Of a stretch of DNA of 64,000 nt, positions 46,471-54,748 are shown piece after piece. This stretch comes from Methylomonas sp. Lineage in GTDB: Bacteria; Pseudomonadota; Gammaproteobacteria; Methylococcales; Methylomonadaceae. The position numbers were made by a program, and so were the translations under genes. The notes under the pieces were generated by a model. It did no database searches. It was not told the origin of the DNA and saw nothing but the letters and a program-made list of their open reading frames with translations. Each line of letters starts with the position of its first letter. Position 1 is the stretch's first letter. Location: assembly GCA_002928965.1 (NCBI GenBank), contig PERU01000004.1:1-64000 (forward strand), in the 5' to 3' direction.

Positions 46471-47948
46471 TGCACATTGTCCTCAACATTAACGGTTGTG
46501 ACGTGGGTTTTATAAGTGGTTTGGGCATCCCTAGTATTTACGCTACGATCAAGCAAGGCTTCAGCACGAGTTCGGCCTTTAAGACGTTTGATCGGATAAA
46601 TCTTTGGATCATTGGACTGCTCTCTCTCAACATCTATCGGTGTAGTTCTGCCGCTCAAGGGCTGCCATAGGCGCTTTCCTTCTGCCCCGTCCACGGCAAT
46701 CGGTTTTAAGATAAACTCATCGCGTTTCGCGTTGTGCAAGCACATGGAGATTGGTCCATCATTGGATGCCACCATAAAAATGCAGGCGTGGATTCGATCA
46801 TGTTCCAAATGACAAGCATCCATAAAATTATGGATCATAAAAGTCAACTTATAAACCTTGCCACGTGCTGCCCACAGATCAGCTTTCGCTGACCAAATTT
46901 TTCGGGCAAGCCAAGTTAGCCCTTTGGCCCACAACTGCGGTGCTTTGAAAAAAGCGCGGACAACCGCCACAATAGTTGCACGCCTATCTGTTCGGGAAAA
47001 ACTGACATGGTCGGTCGCATTCAATAACGGCACGATGAAATCCGGGTCATCGTAACAATCATATAGATTGCCATTTATGGAAAATGCCATGCCATACCGG
47101 TTACAACTGGGATGACCAACCGCTAGTGTGTCAAACCGTAGTGCCTTGTCTGCCCCTGCTTGGATATGTTCAATCATCGTATCGGGTGTGATACGTTGAT
47201 CACGGTCACGTAACACACCCCGACCGGTATCAGCCTGAAGCTGAAACGACACCAAACTTACGACGTCAGTATGCCGACGAAAAAACTGCACCAATGCTGC
47301 TACTTCATGGAAATTATCGTCATGAATAGTGGTGTTAAAAAACACGGCCAGCGGTAATCCACGAGTAAGCTCGATATATTTCTCGCGGATTACATTAAGT
47401 TCTACTTCACTGCCATAGCCTTTGCGTTGCTGGGTCATATCAACATGGAAAGCCACATCGACAAGACCCGCCTCAGACAATTCCGCCAGTAGTTCACGCG
47501 TTGCCAGAATGCCATTGGTGAACAGTGAAGCCCGCATGCCCTTGTCGGTAATACGCTGCACAATTTGAAACAACTCCTCGCGCTTACGTAAAGTCGGATC
47601 ACCACCTGAGACTTGCACGTCGGTATTTTTACCGTAATGAGCTGCAATCATGTCGATACGGCGATATATCTCCTCCAGTGGAATATCACGCACGGCTTCG
47701 GAATGTTCAGAGAGATAGCACAACGTACAGTCAAGATTGCAGCGTTGAGTAATCTCCAGAGATACACAGCCTATAGGCCAACGTCGCCCTGCAATTTGTG
47801 AGGGTATCCACAATCCTACGTCTTGAAGACGTTGAATGAAAGGCTCGTTACGTTGGTTTGCTGGCGGTATTTCACGATAAGGCTGCCAGTCGTGAATCTC
47901 GTCTGGACTTAAGTAATTGATTTCCAATCCATCAGCAACGTATATCAT
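46467..47948 (-). CDS. Radical SAM enzyme resembling tetraether lipid synthase (Tes/MJ0619-like)
   Basis: The 493-residue protein carries a radical SAM cluster motif CNLDCTLC (C70, C74, C77), the SAM-binding QVSGGDPTLRKREE, and further Cys pairs (HPSCNRYGMAFSINGNLYDC) suited to auxiliary clusters. The C-terminal segment FMDACHLEHDRIHACIFMVA with DGPISMCLHN follows the pattern of archaeal Tes proteins (FMDAYNFDL..C..., DG.I..FC.YN). Tes joins lipid chains by radical carbon-carbon coupling, so lipid or other unactivated C-H chemistry is a reasonable guess. The resemblance was judged by eye and the substrate is not known. It heads a four-gene operon with ATGA overlaps at all junctions. Confidence 0.8.
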   Translation of the reverse strand: MIYVADGLEINYLSPDEIHDWQPYREIPPANQRNEPFIQRLQDVGLWIPSQIAGRRWPIGCVSLEITQRCNLDCTLCYLSEHSEAVRDIPLEEIYRRIDMIAAHYGKNTDVQVSGGDPTLRKREELFQIVQRITDKGMRASLFTNGILATRELLAELSEAGLVDVAFHVDMTQQRKGYGSEVELNVIREKYIELTRGLPLAVFFNTTIHDDNFHEVAALVQFFRRHTDVVSLVSFQLQADTGRGVLRDRDQRITPDTMIEHIQAGADKALRFDTLAVGHPSCNRYGMAFSINGNLYDCYDDPDFIVPLLNATDHVSFSRTDRRATIVAVVRAFFKAPQLWAKGLTWLARKIWSAKADLWAARGKVYKLTFMIHNFMDACHLEHDRIHACIFMVASNDGPISMCLHNAKRDEFILKPIAVDGAEGKRLWQPLSGRTTPIDVEREQSNDPKIYPIKRLKGRTRAEALLDRSVNTRDAQTTYKTHVTTVNVEDNVQ

Positions 47949-48043
47949 TTTAAAATCCCGTAACCAGTCGCTTTACTAACATGACTGAATCTTAATATAT
48001 AAAGATCACGGAATTATCACTAAACGGTCAAATAAACACCGGA

Positions 48044-48208
48044 TTAGCAAGATGCTTCAGATTGGCGCAACCAAGCTTCTGGACGAGGTTCGATAGTACC
48101 GGCGGTAACGATAAGGCGCAGGGGGAGCTTATCCAGTTGCACGCGACGGATAAATCGGTAACTGAACGCGGCAAAGTAAGGCGTCCCGTAATCCTTGAAA
48201 TACGTCTA
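48044..48208 (-). pseudogene. IS1595-like transposase C-terminal remnant
   Basis: The minus-strand frame TYFKDYGTPYFAAFSYRFIR followed by RVQLDKLPLRLIV and EPRPEAWLRQSE ending at a TAA (48044-48046) resembles the last residues of IS1595/ISXO2-like transposases (pattern YLxEFxYRFNRRF). No upstream domain remains. Identification is tentative. Confidence 0.4.
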
Positions 48209-48635
48209 TGAAAAGGAGCGTTGGCTGCCTATCAATGGCGGCCACTAAATGCCCGCTTTCAAACGCAAGCCAATACACCTAACTGCTTTTACTTTGTTCA
48301 ACGCGACTGTATCTCGATCCAGATTCTTCGACCAAACGAGAATTGAGGGCATATATGGCCCCGTTGAACTCCACCACAGCCAAAAAACTGCCTTATCTCG
48401 TAAAAGACAGGAATGGCGGAGCGTGATAAGGTTACACTTGATCGTTCCTGTTTTAATGTTCCAGTAAAGCTGACCTGGGCGACAAATTTCGCGGCTTGCG
48501 TATTATCGTGGCAAATAACTTATCAGAGCCAATCAAGATTGCAGGATTCAGATAGGCTAACTTAAAAAATACCGGAAAACGACAAAACCGGGCATTTTGA
48601 TTATCTGATTCGCTTAAATCACTAAACAAAACTCT
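48209..48635. other. Gene-free stretch before the glycosyltransferase gene
   Basis: No gene. GAGGGCATATATGGCCCCG at 48347-48364 is a possible weak member of the REP-like ATATATG palindrome family. The plus-strand frame at 48249-48467 has no coding features. Confidence 0.4.
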
Positions 48636-49346
48636 ATGGCATCAAAACTATTAAAAATATTTATCGGCTTCGATCAAATAGAGAGCGTGGCATGGCATAC
48701 CATGACACATTCTATTCTGTCCCGGAGCAGCAGGCCTGTTGCCATTATTCCGGTCAATCTGTCTAACTTGAAAGGCATATACACTCGGGAACGAGATTCC
48801 AAACAATCCAATGAGTTTTCATTTTCCCGATTTCTGGTTCCGTATTTGTCGGACTACCAGGGCTATGCAGTATTTTTCGATTGCGACATGATGTTGCGCA
48901 CTGATATTAACGAAATTCTCGAAGTCACGAAAACTGATCCGGATCGTGCCGTCTATGTGGTTAAGCACGATTACGAGCCTCGGGACGACATCAAATATCT
49001 GAATGCTGTTCAATATAAATATCCACGAAAAAACTGGTCTTCTGTGGTGCTTTGGAATTGTTCGCATCCAGCCAATGCAACAGTCACCGCTGATTTTGTC
49101 AACTCCGCATCGCCGATGGAACTGCACCGCTTCAGTTGGCTCAAGGACGATCAGATTGGCGAACTAGATGCTCGTTGGAACTGGTTGGTCGGAGAATATG
49201 ATCATCCGCCACATGATGTTAAAAACGTACATTGGACGGTTGGTGGCCCTTATTTCGATGAGTATAAAGATGCCGATTTTTCAAAAGAGTGGTTTAGTGA
49301 ATTTGCCAATATGTGTTATTGCATGCAAAGACCCAAAACACCGTGA
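48636..49346 (+). CDS. Glycosyltransferase (GT8-like fold)
   Basis: A 236-residue cytoplasmic protein with IFIGFDQIESVAWHTMTHSI at the N-terminus, the metal- and sugar-nucleotide-binding DxD in YAVFFDCDMMLRTD, and the C-terminal VHWTVGGPYFDEY motif typical of GT8-like enzymes. No membrane helix. It likely transfers a sugar to a surface glycan. It stands alone; the nearest sugar gene is ugd at 52341. Confidence 0.82.
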   Translation: MASKLLKIFIGFDQIESVAWHTMTHSILSRSSRPVAIIPVNLSNLKGIYTRERDSKQSNEFSFSRFLVPYLSDYQGYAVFFDCDMMLRTDINEILEVTKTDPDRAVYVVKHDYEPRDDIKYLNAVQYKYPRKNWSSVVLWNCSHPANATVTADFVNSASPMELHRFSWLKDDQIGELDARWNWLVGEYDHPPHDVKNVHWTVGGPYFDEYKDADFSKEWFSEFANMCYCMQRPKTP

Positions 49347-49386
49347 TTCAGCCGCGTTGCAGTCAAGCTCTTATCGCAGCGGTCAT

Positions 49387-49406
49387 GGGGTAACCATATA
49401 TGACCC
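49387..49406. repeat. REP-like palindrome (copy 3)
   Basis: GGGGTAACCATATATGACCC, with GGGGT and ACCC(G) as stem arms. Third clear member of the family at 37730 and 44970, here between the glycosyltransferase gene and speA. Confidence 0.5.
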
Positions 49407-49612
49407 GAATGGCTGGTAACGATCCAACCGTTGTCATTGAAATGCTTCGGGTGTCAAGCCGCAACGGCGCGACTGCGGCATTACAGTTACACTGATAATG
49501 GGTATCGGTCGCCCAATCCAGTGTGATGCCGCCATGTTGTCCCGAAAAAGTCATAAAAGTTGCCACGTTATCCATTAAAATTACGTCACTTTTTACAGTA
49601 CAGGGGCGTTAA

Positions 49613-51439
49613 GTGCCGACACAATCATGGTCGATCGAACAATCCAAGCAACTCTATGCCATTCAGCAATGGGGTAACGGTTATTTTTCCATAAACGACC
49701 AGGGGCATGTCAGCGTCAAGCCACAACTGGAATCGGCGACTGAAATTGATTTGTACGAGATTGCCCAGGCATTACAGGCTAAAGGCCTGAACTTTCCGGT
49801 ATTGGTGCGGTTTACCGATATTTTGCCCGACCGTATTCGTCAACTGCAAAAAGCCTTTGATCAGGCCCGCAATGTCCACAATTACCAAGGCCATTACACG
49901 CCGGTATACCCCATTAAGGTTAATCAGCAAGGTAATGTGGTGGAAAGCATTCTGACCGCTGAAAATATCGGTCTGGAAGCCGGCAGCAAACCCGAGTTGC
50001 TGGCGATTTTGGGACTGGCCAAACCCGGCGGCACGATTGTCTGCAATGGCTACAAGGACCGCATGTATATCCGCATGGCGCTGATGGGTCAATTGATGGG
50101 CCTGTCGGTGTTCATCGTCATTGAAAAACCCTCCGAGTTGGAACTGATCATTGAAGAAGCGGCCAAGCTGAATGTAAAGCCGCTGATCGGATTGCGGGTG
50201 CGATTATCCACCATCAGTGCCGGCAAATGGCAAAACAGCGGTGGCGAAAAATCCAAATTTGGCCTGCATGCCAGTGAAGTACTGCAATTGATTGCCCGCC
50301 TGCAAGCCAAGTCCATGCTGGATTGTTTACAGTTGATGCATTTTCATATGGGCTCGCAAATAGCCAATATTCATGACATCAAGCTGGCGCTGAAAGAAGC
50401 CGGTCAGTTTTACCGGCAGCTGCGCGAATTAGGCGCCAATATCACCACGGTTGACGCAGGCGGCGGTTTGGGTGTGGATTACGACGGCAGCGGTTCGCGG
50501 CGTGAGTGTTCGATTAACTACAGCATGCGCGAATACGCCGACAACATCGTGCGCGCTTTCGCCGAAGCCGCCCGCGAACACGGTTTGCCGCAGCCTAATA
50601 TCATCACAGAATCCGGCCGAGCCATTACCGCCCATCATGCGGTGTTGATTACCAATGTTACTGAGGTGGAACGCCTGCAAGGCCTGGAAACACCAACACC
50701 GCAACATCTGCACAACATCAGTGAGGCTTATCACAACGCGCAATTCGACATGGCCGAAGCCCGCGCTCGTTTTGTGCAGGGTGATTTTTCTTTGCCGCAA
50801 CTGGCAGAAGCCGAAAAGTACTACGTCAGTTTGTGTCAGCAGATTCAAACCCAGCTGAATTTGCATAACCACCAGCACCGGGAAATTTTGCAGGAACTGG
50901 ATGAAAAACTGGCCGACAAGGTGTTCTGCAATTTTTCATTGTTTCAATCCATGCCGGATATTTGGGGCATAGAACAGATTTTTCCGATCATGCCGATTCA
51001 TCAGCTAGATCGGCAGCCCACCCGCCGTGCTGTGCTGCAGGATTTGACCTGCGATTCCGATGGACGCATTGATCAATACGTCGATCAGCAAAACATCAGC
51101 CAAACTCTGGCGCTGCATGCCATTGCCGACAATCAGGATTATTTGATCGGCTTTTTCATGGTCGGTGCCTATCAAGAAATTTTGGGCGATATGCACAATC
51201 TGTTCGGCGACACGCATTCGATTAATATCGAGCTGGAAGGCGATGGTTATCGTTTCGGCGAATTCATGGAAGGCGAGGATGTCAGTGAATTGCTGGATTA
51301 TGTGCATATCAATACCGATGCTTTAAAAGCGGCCTATCGGCAAAAACTGGACAGCACCACGCTGGATGCCGAGCAAAAGCTGGTTTTTGAACGTGAGCTG
51401 CTGGCGGGATTGAACGCCTATACGTATCTTGAAAAATAA
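49613..51439 (+). CDS. speA: Biosynthetic arginine decarboxylase
   Basis: The 608-residue PLP enzyme turns arginine into agmatine. Alanine-racemase-fold signatures: QGHYTPVYPIKVNQQGNVVE with the PLP Lys, GLEAGSKPELLAI, LMHFHMGSQIANI, VDAGGGLGVDYDGSGSRREC and the C-terminal CDSDGRIDQYVD with the active-site Cys. GTG 49613 has AGGGG 8 nt upstream. Length is slightly below E. coli SpeA (658). Together with speE it supports spermidine synthesis; agmatine ureohydrolase or deiminase must lie elsewhere. Confidence 0.95.
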   Translation: MPTQSWSIEQSKQLYAIQQWGNGYFSINDQGHVSVKPQLESATEIDLYEIAQALQAKGLNFPVLVRFTDILPDRIRQLQKAFDQARNVHNYQGHYTPVYPIKVNQQGNVVESILTAENIGLEAGSKPELLAILGLAKPGGTIVCNGYKDRMYIRMALMGQLMGLSVFIVIEKPSELELIIEEAAKLNVKPLIGLRVRLSTISAGKWQNSGGEKSKFGLHASEVLQLIARLQAKSMLDCLQLMHFHMGSQIANIHDIKLALKEAGQFYRQLRELGANITTVDAGGGLGVDYDGSGSRRECSINYSMREYADNIVRAFAEAAREHGLPQPNIITESGRAITAHHAVLITNVTEVERLQGLETPTPQHLHNISEAYHNAQFDMAEARARFVQGDFSLPQLAEAEKYYVSLCQQIQTQLNLHNHQHREILQELDEKLADKVFCNFSLFQSMPDIWGIEQIFPIMPIHQLDRQPTRRAVLQDLTCDSDGRIDQYVDQQNISQTLALHAIADNQDYLIGFFMVGAYQEILGDMHNLFGDTHSINIELEGDGYRFGEFMEGEDVSELLDYVHINTDALKAAYRQKLDSTTLDAEQKLVFERELLAGLNAYTYLEK

Positions 51440-51463
51440 TTCAGGACATAACGGACACCACAC

Positions 51464-52321
51464 ATGAAAGTCGGGTACATCGGTTTAGGCGCCATGGGGC
51501 AAGGCATGGCGCGGAATCTGGCCAAAGCGGGTCAGTTGCATGGCGTTTATAATCGTACCGGCAGCAAGGCCGATGCGTTAGCTACAGAGTTACAGGTGGA
51601 TGCTTATAGCAGCCCGCAAGCGCTGGCGGCACAAGCCGATGTGATACTGATGTGTGTCTCGGCAGATGAGGATGTAATGCAGATGGTGCTGGCGATTGCC
51701 GAAACCGTTAAACCCGGTAGTGTGGTGATAGATACATCGACCGTTAGTAGCCAGACAGCCCAGCAAGCTGCCAAGATTTTAAAAGCCAAGCAGGCTGATT
51801 TTCTGGATGCGCCGGTATCCGGTGGCGTGGAAGGCGCCAGACAAGGCAGTTTGGCTATGATGGTCGGTGGTGATGCCATGGTGCTGGAGCGGGTCAAACC
51901 GGTTTTACAAGCCATGACAGCCCGTATCGAACATTTGGGTGATACCGGCGCAGGTCAAGCCTGCAAAGCAGTCAATCAAATCATGTGTGCCGGCATCAAT
52001 CAGGCGGTAACCGAAGCCTTGGCATTTGGCGAGGCGCAAGGGCTGGATATGCAAAAAGTCATTGATGTGATTACCGGCGGTGCGGCGGGTAACTGGTTTT
52101 TACAACATCGCGGCAAAACCATGACTCAAGGTGTTTTCAACCCCGGTTTTAAACTGGCGTTGCACCATAAAGATTTACTGATTTGCCAACACATGGCCGA
52201 GCAAGCCCATGTCGCTTGCCCATTAACGGATACTACGGTGCAGGATTATCAACAACTGATGCAACAAGGTTTGGGTGACGAAGATATTTCGGCACTGTAT
52301 CGATTAAAACGGAACATTTAA
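51464..52321 (+). CDS. NAD(P)-dependent beta-hydroxyacid dehydrogenase (GarR/3-hydroxyisobutyrate dehydrogenase family)
   Basis: The 285-residue protein has the dinucleotide motif [16 protein letters not shown], the substrate motif [20 protein letters not shown], the catalytic Lys in [12 protein letters not shown] and the C-terminal [13 protein letters not shown]. Tartronate semialdehyde reductase, 3-hydroxyisobutyrate dehydrogenase and glyoxylate/succinic-semialdehyde reductase all share these motifs, so the substrate is not settled. It starts 24 nt after speA and 14-20 nt before ugd, and may be co-transcribed with both. Confidence 0.88.
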   Translation: MKVGYIGLGAMGQGMARNLAKAGQLHGVYNRTGSKADALATELQVDAYSSPQALAAQADVILMCVSADEDVMQMVLAIAETVKPGSVVIDTSTVSSQTAQQAAKILKAKQADFLDAPVSGGVEGARQGSLAMMVGGDAMVLERVKPVLQAMTARIEHLGDTGAGQACKAVNQIMCAGINQAVTEALAFGEAQGLDMQKVIDVITGGAAGNWFLQHRGKTMTQGVFNPGFKLALHHKDLLICQHMAEQAHVACPLTDTTVQDYQQLMQQGLGDEDISALYRLKRNI

Positions 52322-52340
52322 TTTACCCCGAGGAGTGATG

Positions 52341-53660
52341 ATGAAAATTACAGTATTTGGTAGCGGTTATGTCGGTCTGGTGACAGGCGCGTGTCTGGCC
52401 GATGTCGGCAATCAGGTGATGTGCATGGATGTCGATCAAGGCAAAATCGACAAGCTCAAACAAGGCATCATTCCGATTTACGAGCCGGGCCTGGAAGACA
52501 TGGTCAAGGACAACATGGCCGCCGGCCGCTTGCATTTCACCACCGACGTCAAAGAAGCCGTGGATTTTGGGCTGTTCCAATTCATCGCAGTCGGCACGCC
52601 ACCGGACGAAGACGGTTCTGCGGATTTACGGTACGTGCTAGCAGTCGCCAAAAGCCTCGCCGAACACATGAGCGATTACAAAATCATCGTCGACAAATCC
52701 ACCGTACCGGTAGGTACGGCCGATAAAGTCAAACAAGCTGTGCTGGATGTGTTGGCGCAACGCGGCGAAACCCAGGAGTTTGATGTGGTATCCAACCCGG
52801 AGTTTTTAAAAGAAGGCTCGGCGCTGGACGATTTCATGAAGCCGGATCGCATCATCATCGGCACCGATAACCCCAGAACTGCCGAATTGTTGAAGGCGTT
52901 GTACGCACCATTCAATCGTAGCCGCGAACGGGTCATCACCATGGACATCCGTTCCGCTGAACTGACCAAATATGCCGCAAACGCCATGCTGGCCACCAAA
53001 ATCAGCTTCATGAACGAACTGGCCAATCTGGCAGAACGTTTGGGAGCCGACATCGAACATGTTCGCCACGGCATCGGCTCCGACAGTCGCATAGGCTACA
53101 GCTTTATTTATCCCGGTTGCGGCTACGGCGGCTCCTGCTTCCCCAAAGACGTTAAAGCCCTGGAACGCACCGCCAAGGAAATGGGCTATCACGCCGAATT
53201 GCTCAGCGCTGTGGAAAACGTCAACGACAGGCAAAAACATCGCCTGTTTGAAAAAATCACCACCCACTATCCCAATGGCATCAAAGGCAAACGCTTTGCG
53301 CTGTGGGGACTGGCGTTTAAACCTAATACGGATGACATGCGCGAAGCGCCCAGTCGGGTGCTGTTGGAAGCCTTGATCGATGCCGGTGCGACGGTGCAAG
53401 CCTACGATCCTGAAGCGATGCATGAAGTGCAACGCATTTACGGCGAAAAAGCCGGCCTGACTTACTGTGCTCAACAAAATCAGGCCCTGGACAACGCCGA
53501 TGCCCTGATCATCGTCACCGAATGGAAACAATTCCGTAGCCCGGATTTCGATGAGCTAAGCAAAGTATTAAAAGATAAAGTCATCTTTGATGGCCGCAAC
53601 ATGTACGAACCCAAATTCGTCAAACAGGCAGGCTTGCAGTATTACGCGATTGGTCGCTGA
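52341..53660 (+). CDS. ugd: UDP-glucose 6-dehydrogenase
   Basis: The 439-residue enzyme oxidises UDP-glucose to UDP-glucuronate for exopolysaccharide and other glycans. NAD motif [69 protein letters not shown], the catalytic Cys in [16 protein letters not shown], and [15 protein letters not shown] are all present. AGGAG is 5 nt before ATG 52341; ATG 52338 is also possible. The gene ends 10 bp before a repeat cluster. Confidence 0.96.
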   Translation: MKITVFGSGYVGLVTGACLADVGNQVMCMDVDQGKIDKLKQGIIPIYEPGLEDMVKDNMAAGRLHFTTDVKEAVDFGLFQFIAVGTPPDEDGSADLRYVLAVAKSLAEHMSDYKIIVDKSTVPVGTADKVKQAVLDVLAQRGETQEFDVVSNPEFLKEGSALDDFMKPDRIIIGTDNPRTAELLKALYAPFNRSRERVITMDIRSAELTKYAANAMLATKISFMNELANLAERLGADIEHVRHGIGSDSRIGYSFIYPGCGYGGSCFPKDVKALERTAKEMGYHAELLSAVENVNDRQKHRLFEKITTHYPNGIKGKRFALWGLAFKPNTDDMREAPSRVLLEALIDAGATVQAYDPEAMHEVQRIYGEKAGLTYCAQQNQALDNADALIIVTEWKQFRSPDFDELSKVLKDKVIFDGRNMYEPKFVKQAGLQYYAIGR

Positions 53661-53671
53661 ATTCCGCCGGT

Positions 53672-53787
53672 TTAACTACGAAGAGCACGAAAGACACGGA
53701 GTAGTGCAAGCCTATGGTTTCAGGCTTCGATTTCAACATCAATGGCCTGAACACCTTGGTTCTCTAACTATTTTTTCTTCGTGTGCC
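53672..53787. repeat. CACGAAG-type inverted repeat (copy 2), broken by a second element
   Basis: TAACTACGAAGAGCACGAAA (53673-53692) and, reversed, TCTTCGTGTGCC (53776-53787) correspond to the arms at 6231-6250 and 6341-6367. The right arm is cut short and runs directly into the 150-bp element at 53786-53951, as expected if the latter inserted into it. Confidence 0.5.
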
Positions 53788-53951
53788 TAAGACTTTATCT
53801 GAGAATAGGAATCGTCGCGAGGGAAAACCATTTTGAGTCAGATTTGTTGATCATTTGAGGCGAATAGTGGTGCTATTTAACGAAAATGAGCGGGAAATCT
53901 GACCAAAAAGGCTTTTCCGTAGCAGGTTCTCTATTCTAGGACACGCTCCTA
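53786..53951. mobile_element. Dispersed 150-bp MITE-like element, copy 2
   Basis: Same core as 33530-33682 (GAATAGGAATCGTCGCGAGG; GATCATTTGAGGCGAATAGT; GGTGCTATTTAACGAAAATG), with inverted-repeat ends that are weaker: ATCTGAGAATAG and CTATTCTAGGACACGCTCCT. A small extra segment (AGCAGGTTCT) near 53921 makes it slightly longer. No gene lies inside. It is 20 kb from copy 1 in the same orientation. Confidence 0.7.
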
Positions 53952-54064
53952 GTGGCCTTCGGGGTGAAGTCGGCCGATTCAGATTATTCAGCTCGCCGCT
54001 ATTGCCGCCCGTGAAAGGCTGGGCATAGAATGGTTATTTATCCATTAAACCAGAGGAAAGCGTT

Positions 54065-54616
54065 ATGTCAGATTTATATTGGTTCAGAACCGGCGAAGCC
54101 ACGGTATTTTCCAGCGAAGGACAAGGCACCGATGCCATGCCGGAAATTCTGATCGGTGATGTGAAAGGCCCCGCCGGACATGCGTTTGCCAATTTGATGG
54201 GGCAAACAGAAGGTCACACTCGCATGTTTGCCATTCGCGCCTGTAATCAGCAAGTTAAACCCGCTACCATCATTGTGCCCAAAGTGACGATTAAATCGTC
54301 GGCCTATGTAAATTTGCTGGGTGGGCCGGTGCAATCGGCTGTGGCGGATGCGGTGATTGACAGTGTGATTGATGGTGTCATTCCACGCGGTCATGCCGAC
54401 GAATTATGCATCATTGCCATGCTATGGATTGATCCCTCTTGCGCCACCAATCCGGATCTGGATCGTAAAGATTTGTATCGCACCAATTACGAAGCCATGA
54501 AACTAGCCATTAAACGCGCCATGACCAATTCACCCAGCGTTGACGAACTGATTGCCAACCGTCACAAAATTACCCATGAAATGTACGATCCTGCTACGGG
54601 TGAATCGCAGTGGTAA
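54065..54616 (+). CDS. Formaldehyde-activating-enzyme (Fae) homologue, divergent
   Basis: The 183-residue protein aligns with Fae along its length: GEATVF, ILIGDVKGPAGHAFANLMGQ, KPATIIVPKVTIKSSAYVNL, LGGPVQSAVADAVIDSVIDG, VIPRGHADELCI and YEAMKLAIKRAMTNSPS. Fae condenses formaldehyde with tetrahydromethanopterin in methylotrophs. At the position of the catalytic His17 (family AHIDLIIG) this protein has Met (AMPEILIG, residue 25), so it may lack that activity. A longer N-terminal start (MSDLYWFRTG) and C-terminus also differ. It would fit the Fae-like paralogues known in methylotrophs. AGAGGAAAG precedes ATG 54065. Confidence 0.85.
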   Translation: MSDLYWFRTGEATVFSSEGQGTDAMPEILIGDVKGPAGHAFANLMGQTEGHTRMFAIRACNQQVKPATIIVPKVTIKSSAYVNLLGGPVQSAVADAVIDSVIDGVIPRGHADELCIIAMLWIDPSCATNPDLDRKDLYRTNYEAMKLAIKRAMTNSPSVDELIANRHKITHEMYDPATGESQW

Positions 54617-54674
54617 AACCTTGATCGGCCGCTAACCATGAAAATACACGAAGCATTTCAAATAGCCCGCGTAG

Positions 54675-54745
54675 CTCCGATTAGCGAAGCGTAATCGGAG
54701 GAAAGAAGAAAAACATGCGTCCGATTACACTATCGTTAATCGGAC
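54675..54745. repeat. Pair of REP-like hairpins next to a group II intron
   Basis: Two perfect 9-bp stem-loops: CTCCGATTA/TAATCGGAG (54675-54683, 54692-54700) and GTCCGATTA/TAATCGGAC (54719-54727, 54737-54745). They share the core CCGATTA/TAATCGG. The second ends 3 nt before the intron start, which fits insertion of class C introns after hairpins. Confidence 0.75.
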
Positions 54746-54748
54746 CTA

